A stretch of DNA of 64,000 nucleotides from assembly GCA_002238605.1 (NCBI GenBank), contig MPMR01000018.1, positions 16,510 through 80,509 of the forward strand. Reading direction: 5' to 3'. Below the pieces are notes generated by a model. That model was not told where the DNA came from. It saw only the letters and a program-made list of their open reading frames with translations, and did not search any database. The DNA is from BD2-11 clade cluster bacterium bin43 (GTDB lineage: Bacteria > Gemmatimonadota > Gemmatimonadetes > Longimicrobiales > Gaopeijiaceae). Numbering within the stretch: the first letter of the stretch is position 1; every line of letters starts with the position of its first letter. This document shows, one piece after another, positions 1-9,068 of the stretch. Position numbers and translations under genes: made by a program.

Positions 1-162
1 CGATTCCTCCGGGGCGAGGTCGAGCGCTGCGCGAATGCCGGCTTCGAGCGCGGGATCCGCGAAGGTCGGGACCGCGCTGTCGTCCGAGCCGCAGCGCTCT
101 CCGGGGCTCAGGGTGGGTCCCGTCGCATCCCCGCAGGCGCACAGGGCGAAAAGGATTGCCAT
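1..162 (-). CDS. Lipoprotein N-terminus, LRR-type, cut by the left edge
   Basis: This is the first 54 codons of a minus-strand gene whose 3' part lies outside the window. The start reads MAILFALCACGDATG, a short lipoprotein signal with the lipid-attachment Cys at about residue 8 or 10. After a Ser/Gly/Asp-rich linker comes a segment of the form VPTFADPALEAGIRAALDLA. That pattern is typical of the stretch just before leucine-rich repeats in secreted bacterial proteins, so an LRR lipoprotein is my inference; no repeat is inside the window. I see no better upstream start in frame. Confidence 0.5.
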   Translation of the reverse strand, partial: MAILFALCACGDATGPTLSPGERCGSDDSAVPTFADPALEAGIRAALDLAPEES

Positions 163-257
163 GGCCCGGACGCGCCCGCCGTTCGGAAATGGAGAACGCC
201 CCCGCCGGGTGCCCGGCCGATCGCGCTCAGGTCGCCCTGGGGGGTGCATCGATCCGG

Positions 258-719
258 TCATGGAATGACCCTCCACATGAGCCGGAAGCCGGGCGCGAAC
301 TTGTCCAGCGGCGGCTCGGGGGTTTCCTGCCCGCCGCCGGTCTTTCCGACGGTCCGCGCCCAGCTGATGGAAACCGCCAGGAATCCGGCGGCCAGACCGG
401 CCGTTTTGACCGGGTCGAACTGCGGGACCTCGAACCCGTGCACATCCGACAACCGCACGCCTCGCCTGGGGGGCGCGAAGGCTCCGACCGCCACCCGTGC
501 GGATGCCGACACGATCGAGTCGTTCACCACGATCGGACGCCGGATCGTCACCTGGTCCCCGGTGGCGGCGGTGAGGCGCACCTCCGGAGGGCTCTCGCGG
601 GCGATCCAGCTCGCCGGGGTTTCCATGACCGGCTGCCAGCTCTTGCATCCCGATAGCACCACGAGGGCGAGGATGGCCGCAGTCGAAAACACCCGTTCCC
701 GGAAATCCCCCGTCTTCAT
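258..719 (-). CDS. Lipoprotein of unknown function (153 aa)
   Basis: The start is ATG with a strong ribosome site (GGGAGG about 8 nt upstream). The N-terminus is a signal peptide ending in a lipobox, LVVLSGC with Cys at about residue 26, so the protein is probably anchored in the outer membrane. The rest is a small globular domain of about 125 residues with a beta-rich look (EVRLTAATGDQVTIRRPIVV and GVRLSDVHGFEVPQF) and a short hydrophobic helix near residue 115. I do not recognise the family. It faces away from the next lipoprotein gene, separated by 129 bp, and could share a divergent control region with it. Confidence 0.7.
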   Translation of the reverse strand: MKTGDFRERVFSTAAILALVVLSGCKSWQPVMETPASWIARESPPEVRLTAATGDQVTIRRPIVVNDSIVSASARVAVGAFAPPRRGVRLSDVHGFEVPQFDPVKTAGLAAGFLAVSISWARTVGKTGGGQETPEPPLDKFAPGFRLMWRVIP

Positions 720-848
720 GGCTCGTGCACCTCCCTGCGTTATGGCCTGAATGAAGCAGTCGCCCCTGTCTGTGGCCCAGAACATATGCGAGGCGGTCGT
801 GTACCTCCAGACTACACCAAGCCAACCTTTCGTTGCCCCGGGACGCCC

Positions 849-1370
849 ATGACCTGCCCGACCCAATCGCGGACGCGCGGCGCCGCCACAGCTTCGGCTC
901 GCCGGGACGCCCGCTTCGATTCCGGCGCCAGGACGGCCCTTTCGGCAACCTCCGGCACCGTGCTCGTGCTCCTGATCGCCGCTTGCGGCGGAAGTGCCGG
1001 GAGCGGGCCCGCGAACTCGCCGGACGCGCCCGCCGGTGCCGAGGCCCAGGCCCGATCCTATCCCCCGAACCAGATCTCGCGCGCCGAGATCGACGAACGA
1101 GGGGCGAACGCGCACAACGCGATGCAGTTTCTCCGCCGCTTCCGGCCGGCCTGGCTGCGCTCACGAGGCTCCAACTCCCTTACCTCCGCGGGCGCCATGT
1201 ACGCCGTCGTATACATCGACAACATCCGCCGGCCGGGCGGGCTGAGCGCGCTCTTCCAGGTCCCTCTCAGCGAGGTCCGACGGATGGAGTTCATCGGCCC
1301 CGGCGACGCCACCACGCGCTGGGGAACGGGCCATCAATCCGGGGTGATTCTGATCGTCACCGGGCGCTGA
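849..1370 (+). CDS. Small lipoprotein with a TonB-plug-like domain
   Basis: A 173-residue protein with an unusually long charged N-region, then a hydrophobic core and a lipobox (LIAACGG). The C-terminal 80 residues resemble the end of a TonB receptor plug domain without a barrel: a YAVVYIDNIRRPGG strand, a 'SEVRRMEFIGPGDA' segment, then 'TTRWGTGHQSGVILIVT'. In SusC proteins the same order is VYIDG, then IESIEVIKG, then a YGT/GVI strand. Nothing in the length allows a beta-barrel, so it cannot be a receptor itself. Function unknown. An ATG 63 bp upstream is in frame; I chose the inner one because the signal peptide then looks more normal, but neither has a good ribosome site. Confidence 0.6.
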   Translation: MTCPTQSRTRGAATASARRDARFDSGARTALSATSGTVLVLLIAACGGSAGSGPANSPDAPAGAEAQARSYPPNQISRAEIDERGANAHNAMQFLRRFRPAWLRSRGSNSLTSAGAMYAVVYIDNIRRPGGLSALFQVPLSEVRRMEFIGPGDATTRWGTGHQSGVILIVTGR

Positions 1371-1405
1371 CCGTCACCCTGCCCGAGCGCGCCACCCAAA
1401 AAACG

Positions 1406-1450
1406 AACCGGAGGCAAGGCCCGACGGCCCCGCCTCCGGTTCTCTCTTTC
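1406..1450. terminator. Intrinsic terminator between convergent genes
   Basis: A perfect 10-bp stem, AACCGGAGGC pairing with GCCTCCGGTT, is followed on the plus strand by TCTCTCTTT and preceded by an A-run that becomes a U-run on the minus strand. It lies between two convergent genes and probably serves both directions. Confidence 0.8.
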
Positions 1451-1512
1451 CGGGAAGTCAGATCCTCCAGATCCTCCTCCCCTTCCGGAAGTCGTCGATC
1501 ACATGCGGATCA

Positions 1513-2829
1513 TCAGCCGCCCGTGATGGTGGTGTTGTTCTGGAACTCCGTAGCCGGCAGGTCGAAGCACAGCTGGTTGCCGTACACGGCGCCGAAGCCG
1601 TCGTCCTGTCCGATCGGCGGATAGGGGCGGACTCCGAGCCGCCTCAGATCCCACAGGTGGTGTCCCTCCAGGAACAGCTCCGCGGCACGCTCTTCGACGA
1701 GCTGGTCCATCATGCCGTTCATGTCCATGGAGCCCATGTGGGGCGACAGGCCGGCGTTGGCACGCAGCGTGTTGAAGATCGACGACGCCTGGCCATAGTT
1801 GCCCGCTTCGATGGCGGCCTCGGCGATGATGAGCTGTGCCTCCTCCCAGCTGGCGAGCTGCACCGGGGAGTTTGCGCTGGGATACTTCTCGGCGAACCAG
1901 AGGGCGATTCCCGTGTTGGTGTGGCCCCGCTCCTGGTCGGTCACCACGACGCGCGTATCGAGTTCATCCATGCACTCCGACATCATGTCGTCGGGCCAGG
2001 GGAAGTTGCAGGGGAAGTTCCGGTAGGGCTCCGCCACCGTGACCATGTTGTTGTCGACGTTGAACTCCCACTGCTTGTTCTTGGTGACCGATTCGGCACC
2101 TGAGTACTCAAGCAGCCACTCGAAGCCCTCGGGTACCGCGCTGGCCGTGCCGGCCGCGGCCGAGGTCTGCCCCAGATTGAGCTGGGCCCGGGCCTTGCCG
2201 ACTCGCACGGCGTTGAGGAGGTCGCCCGAGGCTCCGGCCGCCGCCGCCTGGTCGAACCGCTCTATCGCCGTGTTGAAACCGTCCGCGGGGGTGACGACGG
2301 GCCCGTTGTCGATCAGCACCAGCTCGCACATCGCCTCGGAAAACAGCGTGTAGGTGTAGCCGGCGTACATCGACACTTCGGCGATCATGTCCGACCGGTT
2401 GGGCACGTCTTCGTCGGTCCACTCGTTCAGCAGGCCAAGCACATAGTCGGCCAGCCAGCGCGTCCTCGAGAGAGGGCGGTAAAGAGCCGGGCTGAACGTG
2501 TCTCCGCAGTCGCGTTGCGCGTACTGGGAGCCGTAGCCGCTGGTGTCATGGATGCGGGCGTCCCAGATGTTGGAGATGGTGTTGTTGGAAGCGTCGCGCC
2601 ACTCGTTGCCGGTGAGGGCGCTCGCGGTCGCGTGGTAGGTATGGGTGCAGCGGAACTCGTTGGCGACGCTCGCCACGAGAAGGTGCGCCGAATTCGGGTC
2701 CTCCAGGTCGCTCGCCACCACCTGGGATGGGGCCGGCACGCTCAGCAGTTCGTCGAGCGCGTCACACGAAGCCAGCAACACGATGGGCGCGAGAACCAGG
2801 GCGGAAGCCTTGATGAATTGCTTAATCAT
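1513..2829 (-). CDS. SusD/RagB-family nutrient-binding lipoprotein
   Basis: A 438-residue surface lipoprotein that would work as the lid and substrate binder of the SusC channel encoded just upstream. The signal peptide ends LLASC (lipid Cys at 22). The family signatures are the early RTRWLADYVLG helix, TPR-like helices in the middle (QASSIFNTLRANAG), and the C-terminal LVEERAAELFLEGHHLWDLRRLG segment, which is nearly diagnostic for SusD/RagB. The start has AAGGAGG 8 nt upstream. It lies 12 bp after the SusC stop, so the two are surely co-transcribed. SusD proteins differ most in their ligand pocket, so the substrate cannot be read from sequence. Confidence 0.93.
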   Translation of the reverse strand: MIKQFIKASALVLAPIVLLASCDALDELLSVPAPSQVVASDLEDPNSAHLLVASVANEFRCTHTYHATASALTGNEWRDASNNTISNIWDARIHDTSGYGSQYAQRDCGDTFSPALYRPLSRTRWLADYVLGLLNEWTDEDVPNRSDMIAEVSMYAGYTYTLFSEAMCELVLIDNGPVVTPADGFNTAIERFDQAAAAGASGDLLNAVRVGKARAQLNLGQTSAAAGTASAVPEGFEWLLEYSGAESVTKNKQWEFNVDNNMVTVAEPYRNFPCNFPWPDDMMSECMDELDTRVVVTDQERGHTNTGIALWFAEKYPSANSPVQLASWEEAQLIIAEAAIEAGNYGQASSIFNTLRANAGLSPHMGSMDMNGMMDQLVEERAAELFLEGHHLWDLRRLGVRPYPPIGQDDGFGAVYGNQLCFDLPATEFQNNTTITGG

Positions 2830-2841
2830 GACAAGCCTCCT

Positions 2842-5817
2842 TTACATGCCCAGGCGGACGGTGAGGGTGAGGGAAGTCAGCGGTGGAACCGCGGAGTCCT
2901 CCTGCGGCTCGCGGTTGCCCGAGAAGGTGTTGCTCGGGTCCACGACCTCGGGATCGTGGTGCGGCCACTCCGTCCAGTTGGTCCAGAGCATGGCCAGGTT
3001 GCGGGCCGACAGGCTGAGGCTTCCGCGAGTCGACCGCACCATGCCGAGCCAGTCCTGCGGCATCTGGTAGGTGAGCGAGAGTTCGCGGAAGCGCACGAAC
3101 GACGCCTCGTTGACCCAGAGGTCGTACTCGCCGGTTGAACCGAACTGCGCCTCGGCGACATGGCGGATGTCGTGGTCGAACGGGTAGGCGGTGAGCTCGC
3201 TCTGCTGGATGGCGCCGTACCTCCACCAGCCCTGCAGGTCATACTTGGTCTGGCCGATCTTCCCCTGAACCAGGGCGTCGATGGTCAGCCGCTCGCCGAT
3301 CGTAAACGACGATCCCACGGAAATCTCCAGGTTCGGGTCCGGATGGCCCTGGTAGATCCACGCCTCCTCGTTGCACGGGATGTACGGGGCGTTGTCGTCC
3401 TCGTCGACCGAATGGCAGAGCAGGGTTTCGCGGTTGATCTGATCGGAGCCCGGAAGGAACTCGGCGAAGGCGACACTCGGTGCGAAGAGCGAACCCAGCG
3501 GGTAGCCCTCGTGGTGACGCGTGGTCCAGCCCAGCTGAAGGAAGCAGGTGTCTCTCAACTCGGGCTTTCCGCTGCACGGCAGACCCAGACTTACGATCCG
3601 GTTGCGGTTGGTGCTGGCGTTGACGATGAAGTCCCAATCCAGCGCGTCCGTCTCCATGAGACGAGCATTCAGCCCGAGCTCGATGCCCCGGTTGTTGATC
3701 TCGCCGATGTTGACGAACTGGTCCGCGAGGAAGCCGGTCGAGGGCGGAACCTGACGCGCGACGATGGCGTCCTTGGTGCTCTGGTTGTAGAAGGTAAAGT
3801 CGATGGAGACGCGGTTGTTGAAAAAGCTCGCGTCAAAGCCGGCCTCGATCTCCACGCCCCGCTCGGGACCCAGTTCCGAGTTCCCGGGGGCGTTGGGCCT
3901 CACTGTCGCCGTCCCCGCAGGAGACGCGCGCGTGGCGTAGCTGCGCAGCGCGGCGAAGGCGTCGGGCTGCTGGCCCGACTCGCCGTAGGCGCCGCGCAGG
4001 CGGAAGGAGTTGACGAAGCCCGAGCCGCCGTCGGAGACCACCCAGGAGCCGCTCACCTTCGGATAGACGATGAGGTCGAAGTCCTCACCGAACGCGCTGT
4101 TGTCGTCGGCGCGCACCGCACCGGTAATGAAGAACCGGTCCTGCCACCCGAACTGCTGCTGCAGGTAGACGCCCACGGTGTTGTTCTCGACGAAGTCGTC
4201 GAAGCCCTGCCGCTCGGCGGTGGCGTTCACGCTCGAGAGGCCCAGCGCCGGGAAGCGGTCCCCGTCCGCAGTCACGTCCTCGATGGCCCTGGTGTAGACC
4301 TGGAACCCGACCGATGTCGTGGAGAGGATGTCTTCGGTCAGGTCACGGGTACCGGAGGCGGCGTAGTCGAAGGTGGTGTAGACGACCGACTCCCGATTGG
4401 CCCGGCGGCCGCCCGCCGCCGCGTTGGTCGACCAGAACTGCGCCGATTCGGGGGTCAGGAAGGGCTGCAACTGGTCCTCGAGCTGATCGGTCACGTCCAG
4501 CCCGAAGGTGAACCTGTGCGTGAACCAGTCGAAGGGGGAATGCGCCGCCGTGAGGCCCGCGGTCATGCGGTTGGCGTTGTTGTAGTAGTTGTTCCGCTCG
4601 TACATCGCCTCTGGCGTGTATCGCCTGTAGCCCCTGCGCGGAGTGCCGAGGGTGGTCGGGGTGGCGCGGATCGCCTCCTCGTACGGCTGGTCTCCTCCCA
4701 GCCGAATGCGAGTGAGGGCGACGCCGGCGTTGGCCGAAATCGTGAGATCCTCGTTGGGCTGAGCCTGGACGTTCACTCGCCCGTTGTACTTCTTCGCCCA
4801 ACTGTCCTCGGTCACGCCCCGGTCCGAAGAAGCCGATCCGGCCACGAAGTACTGGAACAGGTCGCTCCCTCCGGAGAGGTCGATGCCGTAGTACTGGGTG
4901 TGGCCCGTGTTGAACATGAGATCCTGCTCCGCGGGGTAGTCCCGGAACATGTTGATCTCTTCGAGCTGGCCCGTGATGTTGCTCACGCCGTAGTTGGTGG
5001 GCGTGCGCCCTGCCGGGTTCCGGAACCACTGCGCGCCCTGGCGGAAGGTGAAATTCCACTGGGCGTCGCCAACGGATCCCATCTTGGTCCTGATGTTGAT
5101 GACGCCGTTGGCCGCCTCGGTGCCGTACAGCGTCGCCGCCGCCGGTCCCTTGATGACCTCGATGCTCTCGATCATCGCCGGGTCGAGGTCGTCGATGCGC
5201 GAGACGTCGCGCGAGCCGCTTTCCATGCGGTTGCTCACCCGCACGCCGTCGATGTAGACGAGCGGACCGTCGTTGACCTCGCGCATGGTCGAGCTGCCGC
5301 GGATCTTGATGGTGGAGGCGCCGCCGGCGTCGCCCGAGCCCTGCTGGATGACGACCCCGGCCAGGCGGCCGCGGAGCAGATCCGAGACGTTCTGGATCGG
5401 CTGCACCTCAGCCACGGCGGCGTCGAGCACCGCCACCGAGTTGCCGATCTCGCGCACGCGGCTCGCCGCCGCCGTGCCGGTCACGACCAGCTCGTCGAGC
5501 TGCAACGCCTGGGAGGCGAGGAAGAAGTTCTGAACCGTCGAGCCGTCGGCCGCTACGGTCACCTCGACCGACTCGGTCCGATAGCCGATCGATTGCACGG
5601 TGAGCGTGTGTGTGCCGGCCGGCACGTTGATGATGAGGTACTGGCCGTTGCCTTGGCTGAGCGAGCCGATGTCGAGCCCCTCGATGAAGACCTGGGCCGC
5701 GTTGATCGGATTCCCCGTGGCCTGATCCCGCACGGTGCCCGTCACCGTCTGCGCCTGCAGCAGCGCCGGCGATGCCATCGCGAGCGCGATGAGGGCGAAC
5801 AAGGTGTTGCGTCTCAC
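2842..5817 (-). CDS. SusC/RagA-family TonB-linked outer membrane transporter
   Basis: A 991-residue outer membrane receptor that imports ligands handed over by SusD with energy from TonB/ExbBD. Order: signal peptide (cleavage after LLQAQ, about 23), a carboxypeptidase-regulatory-like beta-sandwich (about 25-105; TGTVRDQATGNPI), the SusC hallmark ELVVTGTA, a plug domain (about 120-240; LVYIDGVRV, IESIEVIKGPAAATLYG), then the barrel. The start is GTG with AAGGAGGAG at good spacing. A sigma-70-like promoter lies about 90 bp upstream. No enzyme gene is attached to this pair, so its substrate is open. The gene order SusC then SusD matches the second pair in this window. Confidence 0.95.
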   Translation of the reverse strand: MRRNTLFALIALAMASPALLQAQTVTGTVRDQATGNPINAAQVFIEGLDIGSLSQGNGQYLIINVPAGTHTLTVQSIGYRTESVEVTVAADGSTVQNFFLASQALQLDELVVTGTAAASRVREIGNSVAVLDAAVAEVQPIQNVSDLLRGRLAGVVIQQGSGDAGGASTIKIRGSSTMREVNDGPLVYIDGVRVSNRMESGSRDVSRIDDLDPAMIESIEVIKGPAAATLYGTEAANGVINIRTKMGSVGDAQWNFTFRQGAQWFRNPAGRTPTNYGVSNITGQLEEINMFRDYPAEQDLMFNTGHTQYYGIDLSGGSDLFQYFVAGSASSDRGVTEDSWAKKYNGRVNVQAQPNEDLTISANAGVALTRIRLGGDQPYEEAIRATPTTLGTPRRGYRRYTPEAMYERNNYYNNANRMTAGLTAAHSPFDWFTHRFTFGLDVTDQLEDQLQPFLTPESAQFWSTNAAAGGRRANRESVVYTTFDYAASGTRDLTEDILSTTSVGFQVYTRAIEDVTADGDRFPALGLSSVNATAERQGFDDFVENNTVGVYLQQQFGWQDRFFITGAVRADDNSAFGEDFDLIVYPKVSGSWVVSDGGSGFVNSFRLRGAYGESGQQPDAFAALRSYATRASPAGTATVRPNAPGNSELGPERGVEIEAGFDASFFNNRVSIDFTFYNQSTKDAIVARQVPPSTGFLADQFVNIGEINNRGIELGLNARLMETDALDWDFIVNASTNRNRIVSLGLPCSGKPELRDTCFLQLGWTTRHHEGYPLGSLFAPSVAFAEFLPGSDQINRETLLCHSVDEDDNAPYIPCNEEAWIYQGHPDPNLEISVGSSFTIGERLTIDALVQGKIGQTKYDLQGWWRYGAIQQSELTAYPFDHDIRHVAEAQFGSTGEYDLWVNEASFVRFRELSLTYQMPQDWLGMVRSTRGSLSLSARNLAMLWTNWTEWPHHDPEVVDPSNTFSGNREPQEDSAVPPLTSLTLTVRLGM

Positions 5818-5904
5818 GGATCTCCTCCTTTCCCGAGTCGCGTTGTGAACTTTGCGCCGGACAAACCCGGAGATAACCCGGACATAACCCTAGCGCGACA
5901 TGCG

Positions 5905-5934
5905 ATAATAGGTTGGGGACCGCGCGAGTGACAA
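5905..5934 (-). promoter_or_regulatory. Sigma-70-like promoter for the first SusC/SusD operon
   Basis: Read on the minus strand, TTGTCA is followed after 18 bp by TATTAT, close to the consensus -35 and -10 boxes. The -10 is about 90 bp before the SusC start codon. Downstream of the -10 are two near-copies of GATAACCCGGA/CATAACCCTAG (on the plus strand), which may be part of an operator. Confidence 0.6.
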
Positions 5935-5977
5935 GAGCAGCCCGGCATCCGTTGCGGCATGCGGCTCTGGGACTGGC

Positions 5978-6454
5978 CTACGTCAGCTCCAGCCGCCTCT
6001 TCCGTCGCTTGCGGCCCGCCTCGTAGCGCCGGCGATCCCCGGGGTCGGTCAGGTCGAGCGGGGGCACCCGGGTCGGGCGGTGTGCTTCGTCGATCGCGAC
6101 GAACGTGAGGAGGCAGGTGTTGGTGTGGCGTTTCACGCCGGTGAGCGGGTTCTCCGCGTCGACGCGCACGCCGACCTCGATGGAGGTGGTGCCCACGTAG
6201 TTCACCCGCGCCAAACAGGTGACCAGTTCGCCGGCGCGGATGGGTTCCTTGAAATCGACGCGGTCGATCGAAACGGTGACGCAAGGTCGCCCCGCGTGGC
6301 GGATGGCGGCCACCGCGGCCGCGCGGTCGACCATGGCCAGGACCTCGCCGCCGGAGACGTTGCCCAGGTTGTTCACCTGGTTCGGCATCATCAGTTCGGT
6401 GATGACCGTGACGGAGTCGGCGGGCTCTCTGGGGGTGGGATCGAGGTCGCTCAT
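5978..6454 (-). CDS. Acyl-CoA thioesterase, hotdog fold (YciA/BFIT-like)
   Basis: A 158-residue cytosolic enzyme expected to hydrolyse acyl-CoA to free acid and CoA. The hotdog core is clear: MMPNQVNNLGNVSGGEVLAMVD, where N and the GG[E/D] helix carry the usual catalytic Asn/Asp region, then CVTVSIDRVDFKEPIRAGE and YVGTTSIEVGVRVDAEN. The C-terminus is a very basic tail (GRKRRKRRLE). I placed the start at the ATG before SDLDPTPREP because the longer frame adds only low-complexity residues. It reads towards the SusC operon but is separated from the SusC promoter by about 40 bp, so it may be transcribed into that operon. Confidence 0.85.
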   Translation of the reverse strand: MSDLDPTPREPADSVTVITELMMPNQVNNLGNVSGGEVLAMVDRAAAVAAIRHAGRPCVTVSIDRVDFKEPIRAGELVTCLARVNYVGTTSIEVGVRVDAENPLTGVKRHTNTCLLTFVAIDEAHRPTRVPPLDLTDPGDRRRYEAGRKRRKRRLELT

Positions 6455-6608
6455 GGTTGCGGCAGTACACCCTTTGCGGGGCGGGGTTCGGGTTGCGCCC
6501 GTCCCCAGCCGTGTCCGCGGCTCGCAGCCGCTTGCGGCGGACACCCGGACCGGGCAACCTCCCAGGCATGGTCAGGCTTGCCGGATGTTTCATGGGCGCG
6601 GAGGTCGC

Positions 6609-7955
6609 ATGATGAACCGAAGACACTTTACCCGGATGGGCGCGATGGCGCTGGGCGGGCTTGCGCTCCCGGGCGGCGTGAGGGGTTTCCCGCGCGAATC
6701 GCGCGACGGGGGGCGCCAGGAACTGCGCGTGGACGAGACCCGCCTGATCGAAAGCATGCGGGCGCTCGAGGCCTTTGGGCGCAACGCGGCGGGCGGGATC
6801 GACCGGGTGGCCTTCAGCGACGCGAACATCGAGGCGCTCGACTGGGTGGCGGGTCATCTGGGCGCGGCCGGCTTCGAGGTCGGCGTCGACCTGGCCGGCA
6901 ACCTGATCGCCCGCAAGGCGGGCCGGGATTCCTCGCTCCCGCCGCTCATGTTCGGTTCGCACATCGATTCGGTCCCGGGAGGTGGCAACTTCGATGGCCA
7001 GGTGGGTTCGATGGCCGCCCTGGAGGCCGCGACCCGGCTCGCCGAGGCCGGCCACCGCACCAGGCATCCCCTGGAGGTGGCCGTCTTCTCCAACGAGGAA
7101 GGCGGGAAGACCGGCAGCCGCGTCCTCGCGGGAGAATTCGAACGCTCCGAACTCGACATCGAGACGGCCTCCGGCTACACCATCGGGGAAGGGCTGCGAC
7201 GCCTGGGCGGCGACCCGGACCGGCTGGCGGACGCCCGTCGCGAGCCCGGTTCCATCGCCGCCTTTCTCGAGCTCCACATCGAGCAGGGCGCGGTCATGGA
7301 GACCGACGGCGTCGACATCGGGGTGGTGGAGGGCATCGTCGGCATCATGCGCTGGAACGTGACCGTGGAGGGCATGACCAACCACGCCGGCACCACTCCC
7401 ATGGACCGCCGTCAGGACGCGATGGTCGGGGCCGCGCGCTTCATCGACATGGTGCATCGCACGGCGCGCGGGATGCCGGGCAGGCAGGTGGCAACGGTCG
7501 GGCGGCTGGCTGCCGAGCCCGGCGCTCCGAACGTGATCCCCGGGCGGGTGGTGCTCTCGCTCGAGATCCGGGATCTGTCCATGGAGGGCATCGAGCGCGT
7601 TTTTCAGGCGGTGCGCGCGCGGAGCGAACGAATCGCGCGCGACACCGGCGTGACCTTCGCCTTCGAGCGCTTCTACACCAGCCGCGCCGCTCCCACCGAC
7701 CCGCGCATCCGCGACCTTTTCGAGGCCTCCGCCCGCGATCTCGGCCTGGTTGCGGGCCGCATGCCTTCCGGCGCCGGGCACGACGCGCAGAGCATCGCCC
7801 TGCTCGCCCCGGTGGGGATGATCTTCGTGCCCTCCATCGGTGGCATCAGCCACGCCCCCAACGAGCGTACCGAGGACTCCGACATCGTCAACGGCGCCAA
7901 CGTGCTGCTCCTGACGCTGCTCAACCTCGACGAAGAAGGGCTCGCGGGGGATTGA
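6609..7955 (+). CDS. Tat-exported M20-type amidase (carbamoylase/hydantoinase family)
   Basis: A 448-residue di-zinc amidohydrolase of the N-carbamoyl-amino-acid hydrolase/allantoate amidohydrolase group. The N-terminus RRHFTRMGAMALGG is a twin-arginine signal, so the enzyme is exported folded. Metal and substrate motifs are all present in order: GSHIDSVPGGGNFDG, SNEEGG, LELHIEQG, NHAGTTPMDRR and SGAGHDAQ. The length is normal for the family. The start (ATGATG) has GGAGG 5-9 nt upstream. Which ureido or amide compound it cleaves cannot be told; periplasmic export is less common than the cytosolic form, suggesting a salvage role. Confidence 0.9.
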   Translation: MMNRRHFTRMGAMALGGLALPGGVRGFPRESRDGGRQELRVDETRLIESMRALEAFGRNAAGGIDRVAFSDANIEALDWVAGHLGAAGFEVGVDLAGNLIARKAGRDSSLPPLMFGSHIDSVPGGGNFDGQVGSMAALEAATRLAEAGHRTRHPLEVAVFSNEEGGKTGSRVLAGEFERSELDIETASGYTIGEGLRRLGGDPDRLADARREPGSIAAFLELHIEQGAVMETDGVDIGVVEGIVGIMRWNVTVEGMTNHAGTTPMDRRQDAMVGAARFIDMVHRTARGMPGRQVATVGRLAAEPGAPNVIPGRVVLSLEIRDLSMEGIERVFQAVRARSERIARDTGVTFAFERFYTSRAAPTDPRIRDLFEASARDLGLVAGRMPSGAGHDAQSIALLAPVGMIFVPSIGGISHAPNERTEDSDIVNGANVLLLTLLNLDEEGLAGD

Positions 7956-8243
7956 GGCGGGAGCCGCGGACCGCCGAAACATGGTACTTGACCCGGCATC
8001 GAGACGAACGCACCTGATTCCCGCGACGGCCACGGGTTCGCGGCTCGGACCTGCGTCCGATCTCCCGGCGGTCGGCGTCGTCCCGGCTCGGGGCGGCCAT
8101 TCAGTCGCTCCGGACTCGGCGGATCGGGCACGATCCAGAGAGTGGCGGGAGCAAAGCCGGTGGCGTATTGATAGGATGTGGGGTACGGTGCCGGATCCAA
8201 CGCCGCTCCGGTCGGCGCGGACGCCTCCATGGAGACCAGCCAC

Positions 8244-9068
8244 ATGCCGAAATCATCCCGTTTGACCATCCTGTCGGCGCGGCGCGGGATCCCGTATCTC
8301 GTCGCTGTCCCCTGTGTCGCCGCCGCTCTGTGCCTCGCCGGAATCCTGTCCGCGCAGGAGCCGGCGTCTGACGATGTCCGGCTGAAGCTCATGGGCGTGG
8401 TCTACGACGTCGTGACCGGCAGCGCGATTCCATCCGCTGCCGTGTCCCTCGAGAACGGCCGCCAGGGCGTAATCACGGACTATGACGGCGTCTTCCGGCT
8501 GGACGATGTCGAAGCCGGGCCCGAGCTTGTCGTGGTCACCCAGTTCGGATACCAGAGGAGGGTGGTGGCGATTACCGTCACTCCCGAGTCGAGCGGAATG
8601 ATGGAGGTGGCGCTCACGCCCCGGCCCATAATGCTCGCGGGCGTCACCGCGACCGTCGAGAACATCACGGAGATGGAATCCCGCCTGCGCTTCCGCCGCA
8701 GGGCCGCCGCCATGTCCACCTGGGCCTACGACCGGCACCAGCTGTTTCGCGCGATGGCCGGGACCCCGCTGGATTTCCTGAATCAGCGCACCATGGTCCG
8801 GGTGGTTCCGTGTCCCCCGGCGTCGCTCAGCAGCCGATGCGTCTTCCGCAGAGGGCGCGCCATCGAACCCTGGGTCTACGTGGACGAGGCGCTGGCGTGG
8901 GGGGGACTGGACGAACTGGAGAGCTATGCGGTCTCGGACATCTATCTGATGGAGGTCTATTCCTGGGGCACCGAGATCCGGATGTACACCAATCAGTTCA
9001 TGGAGCGGATGGCCCGCAAGCCGATCATGCCGATTCCGCTCAACCTCTGGACCCGTCCGGCGCGCTAG
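8244..9068 (+). CDS. Exported carboxypeptidase-regulatory-like domain protein
   Basis: A 274-residue secreted protein. After a signal peptide (cleavage near LSAQEP) comes a carboxypeptidase-regulatory-like beta-sandwich: GVVYDVVTGSAIPSAAVSLENG, then VITDYDGVFRLDDVEAG. This is the same module found at the N-terminus of SusC proteins. The second half ends in a plug-like segment (EPWVYVDEALAWGG, 'ESYAVSDIYLMEVYSWGTEIRMYT') but no barrel follows. Two Cys (VVPCPPASLSSRC) may form a disulfide. Role unknown; it belongs to the same set of barrel-less receptor relatives as the lipoproteins beginning at 849 and 12025. ATGs at 8178 and 8229 are in frame; I chose 8244 because GGAG sits 9 nt before it. 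Confidence 0.65.
   Translation: MPKSSRLTILSARRGIPYLVAVPCVAAALCLAGILSAQEPASDDVRLKLMGVVYDVVTGSAIPSAAVSLENGRQGVITDYDGVFRLDDVEAGPELVVVTQFGYQRRVVAITVTPESSGMMEVALTPRPIMLAGVTATVENITEMESRLRFRRRAAAMSTWAYDRHQLFRAMAGTPLDFLNQRTMVRVVPCPPASLSSRCVFRRGRAIEPWVYVDEALAWGGLDELESYAVSDIYLMEVYSWGTEIRMYTNQFMERMARKPIMPIPLNLWTRPAR

Noticed and set aside
1371..1512. Possible small RNA at the hairpin between 849-gene and SusD
   Set aside because: The stem with flanking A- and T-runs between convergent genes is fully explained as a two-way terminator.
3160..5931. A 2.8-kb open frame on the plus strand opposite the first SusC gene
   Set aside because: The minus-strand frame encodes a complete SusC with signal peptide, plug and barrel. 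The opposite frame is Arg/Gly/Val-rich with no motif and is a by-product of GC-rich codon use.
7956..8243. Possible tRNA or small gene in the gap before the 8244 gene
   Set aside because: No TpsiC-arm-like pattern, acceptor pairing or ribosome-bound small frame could be found in this 288-bp gap.
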